A stretch of 64,000 nucleotides of DNA from Nitrospirota bacterium (lineage in GTDB: Bacteria; Nitrospirota; Nitrospiria; Nitrospirales; Nitrospiraceae): assembly GCA_040757595.1 (NCBI GenBank), contig JBFLWP010000001.1:62001-126000 (forward strand). Reading direction: 5' to 3'. Made by a program: the position numbers and the translations under genes. How positions within the stretch are numbered: position 1 is the stretch's first letter; every line of letters starts with the position of its first letter. The notes beneath the pieces are model-generated. The model was not told the DNA's origin. It searched no databases and was given only the letters and a program-made list of their open reading frames with translations. Shown here piece after piece: positions 47,703 to 57,035 of the stretch.

Positions 47703-48539
47703 TCAGGCGCTGGCCGGGGATTTCTTCCACGCGGCGAGGATCCGCTCCACCCGCATCTTCACGACCAAGTCCGGGTCGTTCAAGAGCGGCTTGATGGCCT
47801 CGCGGCCCTTCGGGTCCCCGAGCTTTTCGAGCGCCGCGGCGGCCGTCAGGCGGGTGAACCAATCCTTGTCTTTGAGCATCTCGATCAGGGGCTCGAGGGC
47901 GGCGGCGCTCTTGATCCGGCCCAGGGCGATCACGGCCTGTTTCCGAGCCAGCTCGTCCTTGTCCTTGAGCGCGGCCACCAGCCTCTCGACGGCCGGCTCG
48001 CCGAGCTCCACGAGCGCCTCGGTCGCATCGAGGTTGAACTCGTCGCTCCGCAATTGCCCGATCAGGGGCTCCAGGACCCGCTCGTCCTTGATCTTGCCCA
48101 GGGCCCGGATCACGAACTTGCGGATGTCCCAGTCCCGCAGTTGCCTGAGCAGCGGCTCGACGGCCGGCGAGCCCACCATGCCCAGCGCCTCGACCGCCGC
48201 TTCGCGCACCTGCCAGTCCCCATCCCGGAGCGCCCGGACCAGCGGCGCAACGCACCGCTCGTCCCCCATCTCTCCGAGCGTGACGACCGCCTCTCGACGG
48301 ACCGCCCAATCGGAGTCCTTGAGGAGATCGATCTGGATCTCGATCTCGTCCTTGACCTTCTCTTCGTCGAGGAGGACCTCTTCCGCCCCCTCGGCCGTCT
48401 GCGCCGCGTCGGCTCCCGCTTCAGCCGCTTGCTCCGCCGGCTCGCCCGCTCCGGTGACGGCCTCCGCGACCTGATCGGTCAACTCCTCGGACGCTTCCGG
48501 CTGGGCAGGATCTGAAGATGGCTTCTGCTCGTCGGTCAT
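47703..48539 (-). CDS. Cytoplasmic HEAT-repeat protein
   Basis: 278 residues from the ATG at 48539. Residues 1-65 are acidic and Ala/Glu-rich. Residues about 75-270 are six PBS-lyase HEAT repeats (DSDWAVRREAVVTLGEMGDE; DGDWQVREAAVEALGMVGSP). No signal peptide. These repeats are found in phycobilin lyases and in many scaffold proteins; no catalytic residues are suggested here. It follows the small basic protein at 48580. Confidence 0.85.
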   Translation of the reverse strand: MTDEQKPSSDPAQPEASEELTDQVAEAVTGAGEPAEQAAEAGADAAQTAEGAEEVLLDEEKVKDEIEIQIDLLKDSDWAVRREAVVTLGEMGDERCVAPLVRALRDGDWQVREAAVEALGMVGSPAVEPLLRQLRDWDIRKFVIRALGKIKDERVLEPLIGQLRSDEFNLDATEALVELGEPAVERLVAALKDKDELARKQAVIALGRIKSAAALEPLIEMLKDKDWFTRLTAAAALEKLGDPKGREAIKPLLNDPDLVVKMRVERILAAWKKSPASA

Positions 48540-48579
48540 GCTGCTCGCTCCTGTTCCTCCCGGGACCGTAGACGGACCG

Positions 48580-48816
48580 TCAGGCTTGGACGGCGGCTCC
48601 CGCCTTTTCGCCTTTTCCTTCTCCCGCTGCCCTCTTTCCGAGCGCGTGCCGAAGCCTGATGGCCAGCTTGCGCCGCTTCCGCTGGGCCCGCTTGAGGCGC
48701 TTCCGCAACTTCCGCAGGGCCGCATCTCCCTCGGGATTGTCGCTCGCGGCGCGCCGCTCCCTGACTTTCTTCTGCAACCGCGCTTCGTCGGTTTCCGCCG
48801 GCTTCGATTGGGCCAT
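48580..48816 (-). CDS. Small basic protein of unknown function
   Basis: 78 residues, strongly basic with a probable helix (LRKLRKRLKRAQRKRRKLAI) and no hydrophobic segment. A promoter with a perfect -35 (TTGACA) lies upstream (48865-48894), which supports real expression. It could bind nucleic acid, but the sequence gives nothing specific. Confidence 0.6.
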   Translation of the reverse strand: MAQSKPAETDEARLQKKVRERRAASDNPEGDAALRKLRKRLKRAQRKRRKLAIRLRHALGKRAAGEGKGEKAGAAVQA

Positions 48817-48864
48817 GGACGTCCTTTCCCTTGCGTTGATCCGTTAAACCGTCACCCGCGCCCC

Positions 48865-48894
48865 AGTGTAGTGGACACGGCTCGGCAGTGTCAA
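48865..48894 (-). promoter_or_regulatory. Sigma-70-like promoter for 48816 and the HEAT gene
   Basis: Minus strand TTGACA (48889-48894), 18 bases, TACACT (48865-48870). The -35 is perfect and the -10 matches at 4 of 6. It is located 49 bases upstream of the ATG at 48816. Confidence 0.5.
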
Positions 48895-48932
48895 CACGAG
48901 CGAAGCGGCTTCTTGAAAGGCTTGAGGGGGGC

Positions 48933-49607
48933 TTACACGGGGAGAAGAGTGGCCACGACGGACACGTGGCGGTCGGCGGCCAGGATGTCGGCGACGCGGC
49001 GAAGTCGCCGCTCACGCATCACGTCTCCGGGGAAAGGGCTGAAGTCGCGGGCTCCGCGGGCTTCGTCGATCGGGCCGGGATCGTCCCGCCAGGGCATGTC
49101 GGAAGCGGACGCTTGGGGCACATCGGCAGAAAGCAGCGAGAGCGGGACGGGCACTCCGTGACCATGCTCCGCGGCGGAAAACAGCCCGCCGTGGTTCCCC
49201 ACCACCTCCAGCGATACGGCCGCCGTGCCCCCTTCGACCATGCCCAGCCTCCTGGCCGCCTTATAGGACAGGTCCAGGATGCGGCCGTTTACGTACGGCC
49301 CACGGTCGTTGATGCGGACTTGGACTTGCCTGCCGTTGTTCACGTTCGTGACCCGGACGACCGTCCCAAGCGGCAGGGTTCGATGGGCTCCGGTGAGGTC
49401 CTCCATGTTGTAGGGCTCGCCGCTGGCGGTCAGCCATCCGTCGAACTCCTTGCCATACCAGGACGCAACCCCCCGCTCTTTCACTCCCACGTCCAGATCA
49501 GCCTGCCCTTTGGGGAGGCAGGTACAGGCCGTCACCAGGGTGAGCAGCAACAGAAGGGGGGCTCTCCCCCGCCCCTTTCGACTGCCAGACCTTGGACACG
49601 TACTCAT
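48933..49607 (-). CDS. rlpA: RlpA-family septal lytic transglycosylase lipoprotein
   Basis: 224 residues. The lipobox LVTAC gives a lipidated Cys at 28. Residues about 45-140 form the double-psi beta-barrel with GVASWYGKEFDGWLTASGEP and INDRGPYVNGRILDLSYKAA; the Asp residues of the latter correspond to the catalytic region of RlpA. The C-terminal 75 residues are not a recognisable SPOR domain, so septal targeting through denuded peptidoglycan may be missing. A promoter is visible at 49730-49759. Confidence 0.88.
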   Translation of the reverse strand: MSTCPRSGSRKGRGRAPLLLLLTLVTACTCLPKGQADLDVGVKERGVASWYGKEFDGWLTASGEPYNMEDLTGAHRTLPLGTVVRVTNVNNGRQVQVRINDRGPYVNGRILDLSYKAARRLGMVEGGTAAVSLEVVGNHGGLFSAAEHGHGVPVPLSLLSADVPQASASDMPWRDDPGPIDEARGARDFSPFPGDVMRERRLRRVADILAADRHVSVVATLLPV

Positions 49608-49729
49608 TCAGGTACCTCGCAGGTTAACCCTGTACCCTCCCTTGTCAGGGAAGCCTTCCTTGGACTGAATCGGGTAACGGGAAACGACTTACCGGGGATG
49701 ATATGTGAAGTATGGTTGAAGTGGGATAA

Positions 49730-49759
49730 TGTATAGCAAACCCTTGAGGGGAAAGTCAA
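49730..49759 (-). promoter_or_regulatory. Sigma-70-like promoter for rlpA
   Basis: Minus strand TTGACT (49754-49759), 18 bases, TATACA (49730-49735). A leader of about 120 bases follows before the rlpA ATG, with a CCTTG/CAAGG inverted pair but no recognised riboswitch. Confidence 0.5.
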
Positions 49760-49801
49760 GGTCAAGGAACAAGTTCTCACAACGTCTTTTTTTACAATGA
49801 G

Positions 49802-52033
49802 TTATGATGCCGAGCCGGGCTTTAAAAAGAGGATGCTGAGGGGAGGAATTGTCACAGAGAGGGAGTAGGGCAAGCCGTGCCAAGGGAGAGAGTCAGCCAT
49901 GACCCCTCCCCAGTTGCCCTGGTTGCTCCCACCATACAAGTCAGCGTCACTATTGAGCAATTCTTTATACCATCCTCCGAAAGGCACTCCGACCCTATAG
50001 CCATAGCGAGGCAGGGGGGTGAAGTTGCACAGGCAGAGGACCGGGTTGGAGCCAGTTCTATCCTTGCGAAGGAACACGATCACCGAATGGTCCGCGTCGC
50101 TGAAGTCAATCCATTGGAAACCGGTCCAGTCAAAGTCCACCTGATGGAGAGCCGGCTCATTGCGGTAAAGCCAATTAAGATCGCGAACATAGCGCTGCAA
50201 TCCCTGGTGCAACGTGTATTGCAGCAGGTGCCAGTCGAGGCTGGTTTCATGGCTCCATTCCATCCACTGGCCGAATTCTCCTCCCATGAACAGGAGCTTC
50301 TTGCCCGGGTGACCGTACATGTACCCGAAAAGAGCCCGTAAGTTCGCGAACTTCTGCCAGTCGTCGCCAGGCATCTTGGACAGGAGCGCCTGCTTGCCGT
50401 ACACGACTTCATCGTGAGAAAGGACCAGGACGAAGTTTTCACTGAAGGCATAGACCAGTCCAAAGGTAATCTTGTCCTGGTGATATTTGCGGTACACCGG
50501 GTCAAGCCGAAAATAGTCCAGCATGTCGTGCATCCAGCCCATGTTCCATTTCAAGCTGAACCCCAGCCCCCCCACGTAAGTCGGACGGGAGACCGCCGGC
50601 CAGGCCGTCGACTCTTCGGCGATCGTGAGGACTCCCGGACAGTATTGGTACACGACCCGGTTGAACTCCTTGAGGAACTCGACGGCCTCCAGGTTCTCGT
50701 GGCCGCCGTACCGGTTGGGGATCCATTCCCCCGGCTTCCTCGCATAGTCCAGGTACAGCATGGACGCCACCGCGTCCACCCTGAGCCCGTCAATGTGGTA
50801 ACGGTCCAGCCAGAACAGGGCGCTGTTGAGAAGGAAATTGCACACTTCGACCCGGCCGAAGTTGAAGATCCGACTCTGCCATTCCGGGTGGTATCCCAAG
50901 CGCGGGTCTGCATGGTCGTACAGGTGGGTCCCGTCAAACCAGGCGAGCGCGTGGGGATCGTCGGGAAAATGGGCCGGAACCCAATCCATCAGCACCCCGA
51001 CACCGGCTTGATGACAGGCATCCACGAAGGCCATAAAATCCTCGGGCGAGCCGTACCGGCTGGTCGGAGCAAAGTACCCGGTGGTCTGATAACCCCAGGA
51101 CCCGTCGAACGGATGCTCGGTCACCGGCATCAGCTCCAGGTGGGTGAAGCCCAGGTCCTTAACGTACGGGATCAGCTTGGCGGCGAGCTCCCGGTAGGTC
51201 AGCCAGCGTCCCTCCTCTTCCGGAACCCGCATCCAGGAACCCAGGTGGACTTCGTAAATGCTCACCGGCTCCCCGAGCGGATCGCGGGAGGCCCGCGCCC
51301 GCATCCACTCGTGATCCCCCCACCGGTAGGTCGAGAGGTCCCGGACCACCGATGCGGTCTTGGGCCGCAGCTCCGCGGCGAAAGCATAGGGGTCGGCTTT
51401 GAGAAACGGCGCGCCCTGGCCCTGGGGGCGAATTTCGTATTTGTAGACCGTCCCCCCGCCGAGACCCGGGATGAACAGCTCCCACAGGCCCGTCTCGCCG
51501 CGACTCCGCATGGCATGTCGCCGGCCGTCCCATCCGTTGAAATCTCCGACTACGCTTACCCGCAAGGCGTTCGGCGCCCAGACGACGAAGCGGACGCCGG
51601 TTTCCCCCTCAAGGGTCAGGACGTGGGCGCCCAGGAGGTCGTACGCCCGGTACAGCCGCCCTTCGCGGTACAGGTGCAGGTCGTAATCGGAAAGCAGCGG
51701 CTGGTACGAGTAGGGATCGCGCTTCTTGGTCTGGGTCCCGCATTGATCGGTGACCCGGAGCCGGTAGCGGACCCGCTCCACCGGAACGGGAATCACCGCC
51801 TCGAACAGGCCGGCCGAGTGGACTTTCTTCATCGGAGCCTGGGGTCCGCTCCGCTCCGCGCTCGCCTCCTGGGACTCGAGGAGGACCGTTGCTTCCCGGG
51901 CCTCCGGCAAAAACGCCCGGATCACGGTCGCGGGTCCGCCGTTCATGGTGACCGGATGCGGTCCCAGCACGGCAAACGGATCCCAATGCTCGGCCCTGAG
52001 GAGCCGCTCGATCTGGTCCGTCAATTCGTCCAT
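49802..52033 (-). CDS. glgB: 1,4-alpha-glucan branching enzyme (GH13)
   Basis: 743 residues from the ATG at 52033 ([20 protein letters not shown]), the normal GlgB start; the in-frame extension to 52306 overlaps the upstream promoter and has no homology. An N1 CBM48-like domain, a second CBM48 ([20 protein letters not shown]) and a GH13 barrel follow. Catalytic regions: [16 protein letters not shown] with the nucleophile Asp, TIAEEST with the acid Glu, and VLSHDEVV with the third Asp. It makes the alpha-1,6 branches of glycogen. Confidence 0.95.
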   Translation of the reverse strand: MDELTDQIERLLRAEHWDPFAVLGPHPVTMNGGPATVIRAFLPEAREATVLLESQEASAERSGPQAPMKKVHSAGLFEAVIPVPVERVRYRLRVTDQCGTQTKKRDPYSYQPLLSDYDLHLYREGRLYRAYDLLGAHVLTLEGETGVRFVVWAPNALRVSVVGDFNGWDGRRHAMRSRGETGLWELFIPGLGGGTVYKYEIRPQGQGAPFLKADPYAFAAELRPKTASVVRDLSTYRWGDHEWMRARASRDPLGEPVSIYEVHLGSWMRVPEEEGRWLTYRELAAKLIPYVKDLGFTHLELMPVTEHPFDGSWGYQTTGYFAPTSRYGSPEDFMAFVDACHQAGVGVLMDWVPAHFPDDPHALAWFDGTHLYDHADPRLGYHPEWQSRIFNFGRVEVCNFLLNSALFWLDRYHIDGLRVDAVASMLYLDYARKPGEWIPNRYGGHENLEAVEFLKEFNRVVYQYCPGVLTIAEESTAWPAVSRPTYVGGLGFSLKWNMGWMHDMLDYFRLDPVYRKYHQDKITFGLVYAFSENFVLVLSHDEVVYGKQALLSKMPGDDWQKFANLRALFGYMYGHPGKKLLFMGGEFGQWMEWSHETSLDWHLLQYTLHQGLQRYVRDLNWLYRNEPALHQVDFDWTGFQWIDFSDADHSVIVFLRKDRTGSNPVLCLCNFTPLPRYGYRVGVPFGGWYKELLNSDADLYGGSNQGNWGGVMADSLPWHGLPYSLSVTIPPLSILFLKPGSAS

Positions 52034-52084
52034 GTCCCGCACTCTATCCGATCCCCGCGGAGGAGGCAACGGGAAGCGGCGCGC

Positions 52085-52113
52085 TTGACAGGCTTCCGCC
52101 GCTTGCATAACAT
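52085..52113 (+). promoter_or_regulatory. Sigma-70 promoter for the AI-2E-family gene
   Basis: TTGACA (52085-52090), 17 bases, TAACAT (52108-52113). It lies in the divergent gap between glgB and the permease, and gives a leader of about 70 bases. Confidence 0.6.
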
Positions 52114-52190
52114 CGCGCCGACCCCCTGAGTTCCTAGTCCACCCGCTCAGCCAGGCTTCATCAGGCTTCGCCAGGCGTCGGAACGTGACC

Positions 52191-53270
52191 ATGGAAGAGC
52201 GCCGACACCATGAACGAGAGCTCGCGACCCGGTTCGTGCGCGCGACCCTCGCGATCGGGGTCGCCGCCCTGCTGCTGGCCCTGTTCAGCCCGTTCCTGTC
52301 GTCCATCGCCTGGGCCGCCGTCCTCTGCTACGCCCTCCGTCCCGTGCATCAGCGGGTCCTGCTCGGCACGGGCGGGCGGCAACTGGTCAGCGCCCTGCTC
52401 ATGAGCGTCGTGCTCACGGTCGGCCTGATCCTGCCCATCATCTCCCTCTCGTTCCTGATCGGAGAGGAGCTGGTCCGGCTCTACACGGACATGGCCGAGA
52501 CGATGGCCCGCGGCGAGGGGCTCCTTCACGAGCGCTGGCGGTCCAACCCGCTCGTCGCGATGGCCCTCGACCGCCTGCAGCAGTATGAGCGCCTCACCGG
52601 AACGGACCTGCGGTCGTCCTTCGCCGACAACCTCAACGCGATCGGCAAGGCCCTGATCGAGCAACTCACCGGCCTGACGACGGACCTGCTCCTGGGGGTC
52701 CTCGAGCTGCTCCTGACCATCGTGTGCGCGTTCTTTTTCTTCCGGGACTGGGACGCGATCGCGGCCTGGTTGGGGAACGTCCTGCCGTTCTCGCGACAGC
52801 GGCAGGAATTGATGGTCCGGCGCATCGACGAAGTGGTGAAAGGCTCGATCTACGGGAACACGGCGGTCGCGGTGCTGGAAGGGCTCGTGGGGGGGGTGGC
52901 GTTTTGGGCGACGGGGCTTCCCTCGCCGGTCCTGTGGGGGACGGTGATGGGGCTCCTGTCGTACCTGCCGGTGGCCGGTGCGTCGCTGATCTGGATTCCG
53001 GCCGCCCTGTACTTCCTGACCGAAGGCGCCTACGGCCCCATGACCGGCATCCTGATCGCCGGCGCCTTGATCACGCTCGTTGATTACGGGGTGCGGAACC
53101 TGCTCGTCGCCAGCCGGGTGCGCCTGCACCCGCTGCTGGTCTTCTTCAGCGTGCTCGGCGGGATCAAGCTGCTGGGGCTCTTGGGACTGGTGGCCGGACC
53201 GCTCACCGTGGCCCTGGGCAAGGCCACGGTCGAGATCTACCAGACGGAACAGGCGAAGGCGGCGGGTTGA
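52191..53270 (+). CDS. AI-2E family transporter (YdiK/PerM type)
   Basis: 359 residues from the ATG at 52191; a GTG two codons earlier (52185) is possible. About eight hydrophobic segments in the usual 2+6 pattern: two at the N-terminus ([20 protein letters not shown] and [20 protein letters not shown]), a soluble middle part, then a helix-rich C-terminal half ([40 protein letters not shown]). Members have been linked to AI-2 or ion export, but the substrate here cannot be read from sequence. Confidence 0.88.
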   Translation: MEERRHHERELATRFVRATLAIGVAALLLALFSPFLSSIAWAAVLCYALRPVHQRVLLGTGGRQLVSALLMSVVLTVGLILPIISLSFLIGEELVRLYTDMAETMARGEGLLHERWRSNPLVAMALDRLQQYERLTGTDLRSSFADNLNAIGKALIEQLTGLTTDLLLGVLELLLTIVCAFFFFRDWDAIAAWLGNVLPFSRQRQELMVRRIDEVVKGSIYGNTAVAVLEGLVGGVAFWATGLPSPVLWGTVMGLLSYLPVAGASLIWIPAALYFLTEGAYGPMTGILIAGALITLVDYGVRNLLVASRVRLHPLLVFFSVLGGIKLLGLLGLVAGPLTVALGKATVEIYQTEQAKAAG

Positions 53271-53281
53271 GGAACCGAACG

Positions 53282-53301
53282 CTGCGTCACTTGAGACGCA
53301 G
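53282..53301. terminator. Small hairpin between convergent genes
   Basis: CTGCGTC and GACGCAG flank a 6-base loop, overlapping the stop of the lipoprotein gene and 12 bases past the permease stop. It has only a weak T-content, so a bidirectional terminator is possible but unproven. Confidence 0.3.
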
Positions 53302-53901
53302 TTGCCTGTCCTCCATCTTCGTATTGACCACCAGCTTCTCCAGGCTTTCGGTCAGGACTTCGCTGAGCAGCTTTTGAACGTCCTCCGGCTCGAACCAGAA
53401 CACGCGCTGGCTCCCGTCCCCGTTCAGCGTCATCCGCACGATGCTGCCGTCGGCCTTGTTCATGGCCTCCACGACGACCTTCGTCCGGACGGTGATCTCC
53501 GTGGAGAACAGCTTGCTGTCGGCGTCGGCCGAGAAGTCCAGGATCTTGCCGGACACGGCGACGTCTGGAGCCCCGTTGGGGTTGATGCTCCACCCCTTGC
53601 GCTTCAGGTACTCGCCCATGACGCGGCCGACCACCTCTCCGGGCTTGCCCCCCGCCACGTCGAACGGCGTCTCCCCGCCGAACAGGTGGTGGCGGACCCC
53701 GATCTGATTCTTCTGCGGCCGCCCGTCCTCGAACGACCCGACGGCCACGTTCGTATCCCCGCCCATGGCCTTCCCGGCCGCATCGCCGCCCGGCGCGACC
53801 GCCTGCACGTCCAACGTGACGACCTGTCCCTTGGTGGAACAACCGGTCAAGGTCATCAGCCCCATACCGATCATGATCGCACGAAATGTACGCCCGCCCA
53901 C
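53287..53901 (-). CDS. YajG-like lipoprotein, function unknown
   Basis: 204 residues, GTG start. The lipobox ending TGC places the lipidated Cys at 21. The mature domain alternates strands and helices (NVAVGSFEDGRPQKNQIGVR, DVAVSGKILDFSADADSKLF, KLLSEVLTESLEKLV). The overall pattern resembles YajG/LppLpqN-type lipoproteins that carry an assembly-like helix at the end. It follows pal by 57 bases and is likely co-transcribed with it. Confidence 0.72.
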   Translation of the reverse strand: MGGRTFRAIMIGMGLMTLTGCSTKGQVVTLDVQAVAPGGDAAGKAMGGDTNVAVGSFEDGRPQKNQIGVRHHLFGGETPFDVAGGKPGEVVGRVMGEYLKRKGWSINPNGAPDVAVSGKILDFSADADSKLFSTEITVRTKVVVEAMNKADGSIVRMTLNGDGSQRVFWFEPEDVQKLLSEVLTESLEKLVVNTKMEDRQLRLK

Positions 53902-53958
53902 GCCCGCCTCCTCAGTTCGTCTTCCGGTGAAGGAACCAACTCAAGGCGACCCCCGACC

Positions 53959-54702
53959 CTACTGGACCGAAAAATGGGCTCGCCGGTTCTTCTGCCAGCA
54001 CTCGGCGCTGTGCTCGGAGCAGAACGGCTTCTCCTTGCCGAAGCTGGTGACCTGGATCTTCCCCCCGGGGATCCCCAGGTCTTCGAGGTACTGCTTGGCG
54101 GCTTGCGCACGCCGTTCGCCCAGCACGAGGTTGTACTCCGCCGTGCCCCGCTCGTCGCAATGTCCGGCGATCAGCAACGTCCAGTCGCTGCCCGCCTTTA
54201 ACAGGGCGGCGTCGGCCTCGAGCACCGGTTTGGCATCGCTCCGGATCGCGGCCCGGTCGTAATCGAAAAACACGTCCCCCAACTCCGCCGGCTTGGCCGG
54301 CTCCGGCGCTGGAGCCGGAGCCGCCTCCGTCGGCGCCTCGCGCGCGACTTCCGGGGCCGGCGCACTGGGAGGCGGCGTCGGCTGCTCGGTCACCCGCACT
54401 TCCTCCTGCGGAGCCGGCTGGGGAGCCGGAGCTTCCGCCGGCGCGGCAGCCGGCTGCTCCACCTTGGCCTCTTCCACCTTGGGTGGCTCCGGTGGCGCTT
54501 CCGCCCTCGGGGCTTCCGGCGCCGCTTCGACCTTCGGCGCCTCCGCTTCTTTGGGCGCCTCGGCCTTTTGCGGTCCCGCCGTCAGGCTCTGGTCGCCCAC
54601 CGAGGAGGACACTTTCTTGCTGCAGCCAGCCAGCAGCAGACAGACGCTCAACGACGCCAGCAGAATCGTCAGATGGTTGGAAGAATGGTTCCTCATGAAC
54701 AT
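53959..54702 (-). CDS. pal: Peptidoglycan-associated lipoprotein (OmpA domain)
   Basis: 247 residues. The lipobox LLAGC gives Cys27. Residues about 30-140 are a very long Ala/Pro/Glu linker. The OmpA_C domain (about 145-247) contains DVFFDYDRAAIRSDAKPVLE and LIAGHCDERGTAEYNLVLGE with the Asp and Arg that hold diaminopimelate. It tethers the outer membrane to peptidoglycan. The tol genes that normally accompany pal are not in the window, so this may be a paralogue. Confidence 0.87.
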   Translation of the reverse strand: MFMRNHSSNHLTILLASLSVCLLLAGCSKKVSSSVGDQSLTAGPQKAEAPKEAEAPKVEAAPEAPRAEAPPEPPKVEEAKVEQPAAAPAEAPAPQPAPQEEVRVTEQPTPPPSAPAPEVAREAPTEAAPAPAPEPAKPAELGDVFFDYDRAAIRSDAKPVLEADAALLKAGSDWTLLIAGHCDERGTAEYNLVLGERRAQAAKQYLEDLGIPGGKIQVTSFGKEKPFCSEHSAECWQKNRRAHFSVQ

Positions 54703-54727
54703 CCTGGCTCCCTTTATGCCCTCGCGG

Positions 54728-55078
54728 TTACTTCTTGCCCTTCACCTGGATGGAGCGGGCGACGAGCCCGTCCTGACTCTTGCTGTAGGTCAGCGACACG
54801 GTCTCCCCGACTTGCAGGTTGTCCAGGCCGACCTTCTCCTTCCCCCTCGTGATCGCCGCGCCGGACTCGACGACGGCGCCGACGATCATTTCCTGTTTCC
54901 TGGCCGTGACCGTCTTCACCACGATCACGTTCGGCGAGTCCTGCACATTGACCGCCACCACTTCGCCCTGCACGGTCCGCATGGTTTGCTCGGCGGCGCC
55001 GGCAAGCGGCGTCGTCAGGGCCCAGGCCGTGACCACGCCCATCGCAGAGACCAATACGTGCCTCATGACCGTCTTCAT
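54728..55078 (-). CDS. Small periplasmic protein, DUF5666-like
   Basis: 116 residues. Signal peptide residues 1-28 end at LAGA|AEQ. The mature part is a small beta-rich domain (VQGEVVAVNVQDSPNVIVVK, VGLDNLQVGETVSLTYSKSQ) like the DUF5666/OB-like modules that often occur in Nitrospirota. A promoter lies at 55135-55162. It is 26 bases upstream of pal in the message and may share its transcript. Confidence 0.68.
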   Translation of the reverse strand: MKTVMRHVLVSAMGVVTAWALTTPLAGAAEQTMRTVQGEVVAVNVQDSPNVIVVKTVTARKQEMIVGAVVESGAAITRGKEKVGLDNLQVGETVSLTYSKSQDGLVARSIQVKGKK

Positions 55079-55134
55079 CGCCCTATCCCTCTTCGAATTT
55101 AAGAGCAGGTGGTGACCAGTGGATACGGGGCCGA

Positions 55135-55162
55135 ACTATAGCACATTTTCGATTTTATGCAA
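55135..55162 (-). promoter_or_regulatory. Sigma-70 promoter for the 55078 gene
   Basis: Minus strand TTGCAT (55157-55162), 16 bases, TATAGT (55135-55140). It lies in the divergent gap 55079-55305 opposite the ABC operon promoter at 55201. Confidence 0.55.
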
Positions 55163-55200
55163 GCAGGATTCGGTGTGTGGCCGGCCCGGCGACTCCGCCC

Positions 55201-55229
55201 TTGACTGGGTGGAATGCGATGGCTAATAT
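55201..55229 (+). promoter_or_regulatory. Sigma-70 promoter for the ABC exporter operon
   Basis: TTGACT (55201-55206), 17 bases, TAATAT (55224-55229). A transcription start near 55236 would place a strong hairpin (55240-55264) at the very beginning of the leader. Confidence 0.6.
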
Positions 55230-55239
55230 CCCCCGCGGA

Positions 55240-55264
55240 CCCGCTGTCCGACCGAGACAGCGGG
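55240..55264 (+). promoter_or_regulatory. Leader hairpin upstream of the ABC operon
   Basis: CCCGCTGTC (55240-55248) and GACAGCGGG (55256-55264) form a perfect 9-base stem with a 7-base loop. It starts only a few bases after the predicted transcription start. TCTTGCTGCT follows. It could stabilise the 5' end or attenuate; no alternative pairing partner was found. Confidence 0.45.
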
Positions 55265-55305
55265 TCTTGCTGCTCAGAGGACGGAACCGAGGCGCGGCTG
55301 CCGGC

Positions 55306-56268
55306 ATGATCGAGGCACAGGGCATCACGAAGCGGTACGGGGATCTGACCGCCATCGACCGGGTCACCTTCACGGTCGGCAAGGGGGAGGTGCTGGCCTT
55401 CCTCGGCCCGAACGGCGCCGGCAAGACCACGACGATGCGGATCCTGACCTGTTTCATGCCGGCCACGGAGGGCACGGCCCGGGTGGCGGGGTTCGACTGC
55501 TTCGAGCAGCCGCTGGAGGTCAAGCGGCGGATCGGCTACCTCCCCGAGACCCCGCCGGTCTACCAGGAGCTCACCGTCACCGAGCACCTGACCTTCGTGG
55601 GCCGGCTCAAAGGGCTGCCGGCCGTGGACCTCCGCAAGGGGCTGGACCGGGTCGTCGAGCGGCTGGCGCTGGGCGACGTGCGGCACCGGCTGATCGGCAA
55701 CCTCTCCCGCGGATACCGCCAGCGGGTCGGGCTCGCCCAGGCCCTGATCCACGACCCGCCGGTCCTGATCCTGGACGAGCCGACGGTCGGGCTCGACCCC
55801 AAGCAGATCATCGAGATCCGCGAGCTGATCCGGAGCCTGGCCGGCTCCCACACCGTGATCCTGAGCACGCACATCCTGCCGGAAGCCACCGCCGTCTGCC
55901 AGCGGGTCGTCATCATCAGCGGCGGCCGGATCGTGGCCGAAGACACGCCGGAGCAGCTCTCGGCGCGGCTGCGCCGGTCCGACAAGATCAGCCTGACGGT
56001 CAAAGCCCCGCCCCCGGACTGGACCGACCGGCTCAGGGCCCTGCCCGGCATCCTGGCCGTGCTGGAATCCACGGACGGCGGCACGGCCCTGCTGGAGTGC
56101 GAGCTCGGACGGGACCACCGGGAGGAGATCGCCCGCTTCGTCGTGACCAGCGGGTGGGGGCTGTTGGAGCTCAAGACCGTCTCGATGACGCTGGAGGACG
56201 TCTTTCTCCGGCTTACCCAGCACGAGGAGGGAGTGCCGGAAACGGGCCAGGAGGCCCAGCGGACATGA
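55306..56268 (+). CDS. ABC transporter ATP-binding protein (GldA-like)
   Basis: 320 residues from the ATG at 55306. Walker [10 protein letters not shown] at 34-42, signature LSRGYRQRVGLAQAL (variant of LSGGQ), Walker B VLILDEPTVGLDP and switch His in ILSTHILPEA. The C-terminal 90 residues form the DUF4162-type regulatory tail. It is the first gene of an exporter operon with the permease (ATGA overlap) and a GldG-like subunit, the GldA-GldF-GldG arrangement. In Bacteroidetes these serve gliding; elsewhere the substrate is unknown. Confidence 0.93.
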   Translation: MIEAQGITKRYGDLTAIDRVTFTVGKGEVLAFLGPNGAGKTTTMRILTCFMPATEGTARVAGFDCFEQPLEVKRRIGYLPETPPVYQELTVTEHLTFVGRLKGLPAVDLRKGLDRVVERLALGDVRHRLIGNLSRGYRQRVGLAQALIHDPPVLILDEPTVGLDPKQIIEIRELIRSLAGSHTVILSTHILPEATAVCQRVVIISGGRIVAEDTPEQLSARLRRSDKISLTVKAPPPDWTDRLRALPGILAVLESTDGGTALLECELGRDHREEIARFVVTSGWGLLELKTVSMTLEDVFLRLTQHEEGVPETGQEAQRT

Positions 56269-57035
56269 CGCCGGTGCAAGCCATCGTCGCCAAGGAGCTG
56301 CGGTCCTACTTCGTCTCCCCGGTCGCCTACGTGGTCGGCTCCGTGTTCCTGCTGATCTTCGGGGTGCTGTCTTACCTGGCCGTGGTGAACGCGGGCAACC
56401 AGGCGGTGCGGATGATGCAGCTCCAGGGGATGGCGGCCCAGCTCAACCTGAACGACCTGGTGTTCCGCCCCACCTTCTACAGCACCGCGATCGTGCTCCT
56501 CCTCGTGCTGCCGCTGCTGACCATGCGCCTGTTCGCGGAGGAGCGCAAGCTCCGCACCTTCGAGCTGCTCCTGACCTCCCCGATCGGGATCACCGACATC
56601 GTCCTCGGCAAGTTCCTGGGCGCGTACCTGATCTACCTGGGCCTGCTGGCCCTCACGGGGCTCGTGCCGCTGGTGCTGGCCCTGTACAGCAGCTTCGACT
56701 GGCACCCGGTCCTGACCGGCTACCTGGGCCTGGCGCTGCTCGGCGCCCTGTTCCTGGCCACCGGGGTCCTGGCCTCGGCGCTGACGGAGAACCAGATCGT
56801 GGCCGCCTTTCTGAGCTTCGGGATACTGATCCTGGTCTGGCTCCTGGGCGGGCTGGGCTCGGTCCTCGGGGACACGCCGCTGGGCAACGTCGTCTCCTAC
56901 CTGTCCTTCATCGAGCATTACGACCGGCTGGTCCGCGGGCTGGTGGACACCAAGGATCTGGTCTATTACCTCTGCGGCCTGGTCTTCATGCTGTTCCTGG
57001 CCCATCGCGTAGTGGAGTCGCACCGATGGAAATGA
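56265..57035 (+). CDS. ABC-2 type permease (GldF-like)
   Basis: 256 residues from the ATG at 56265, overlapping the ATPase stop (ATGA). Six membrane helices are visible (VVGSVFLLIFGVLSYLAVV, IVLLLVLPLLTMRLF, LGAYLIYLGLLALTGLVPLV, GLALLGALFLATGVL, AFLSFGILILVWLLGG, LVYYLCGLVFMLFLAH). The ERKLRTFELLLTSPI coupling segment is typical of ABC-2 permeases. It overlaps the next gene by 10 bases. Confidence 0.92.
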   Translation: MTPVQAIVAKELRSYFVSPVAYVVGSVFLLIFGVLSYLAVVNAGNQAVRMMQLQGMAAQLNLNDLVFRPTFYSTAIVLLLVLPLLTMRLFAEERKLRTFELLLTSPIGITDIVLGKFLGAYLIYLGLLALTGLVPLVLALYSSFDWHPVLTGYLGLALLGALFLATGVLASALTENQIVAAFLSFGILILVWLLGGLGSVLGDTPLGNVVSYLSFIEHYDRLVRGLVDTKDLVYYLCGLVFMLFLAHRVVESHRWK

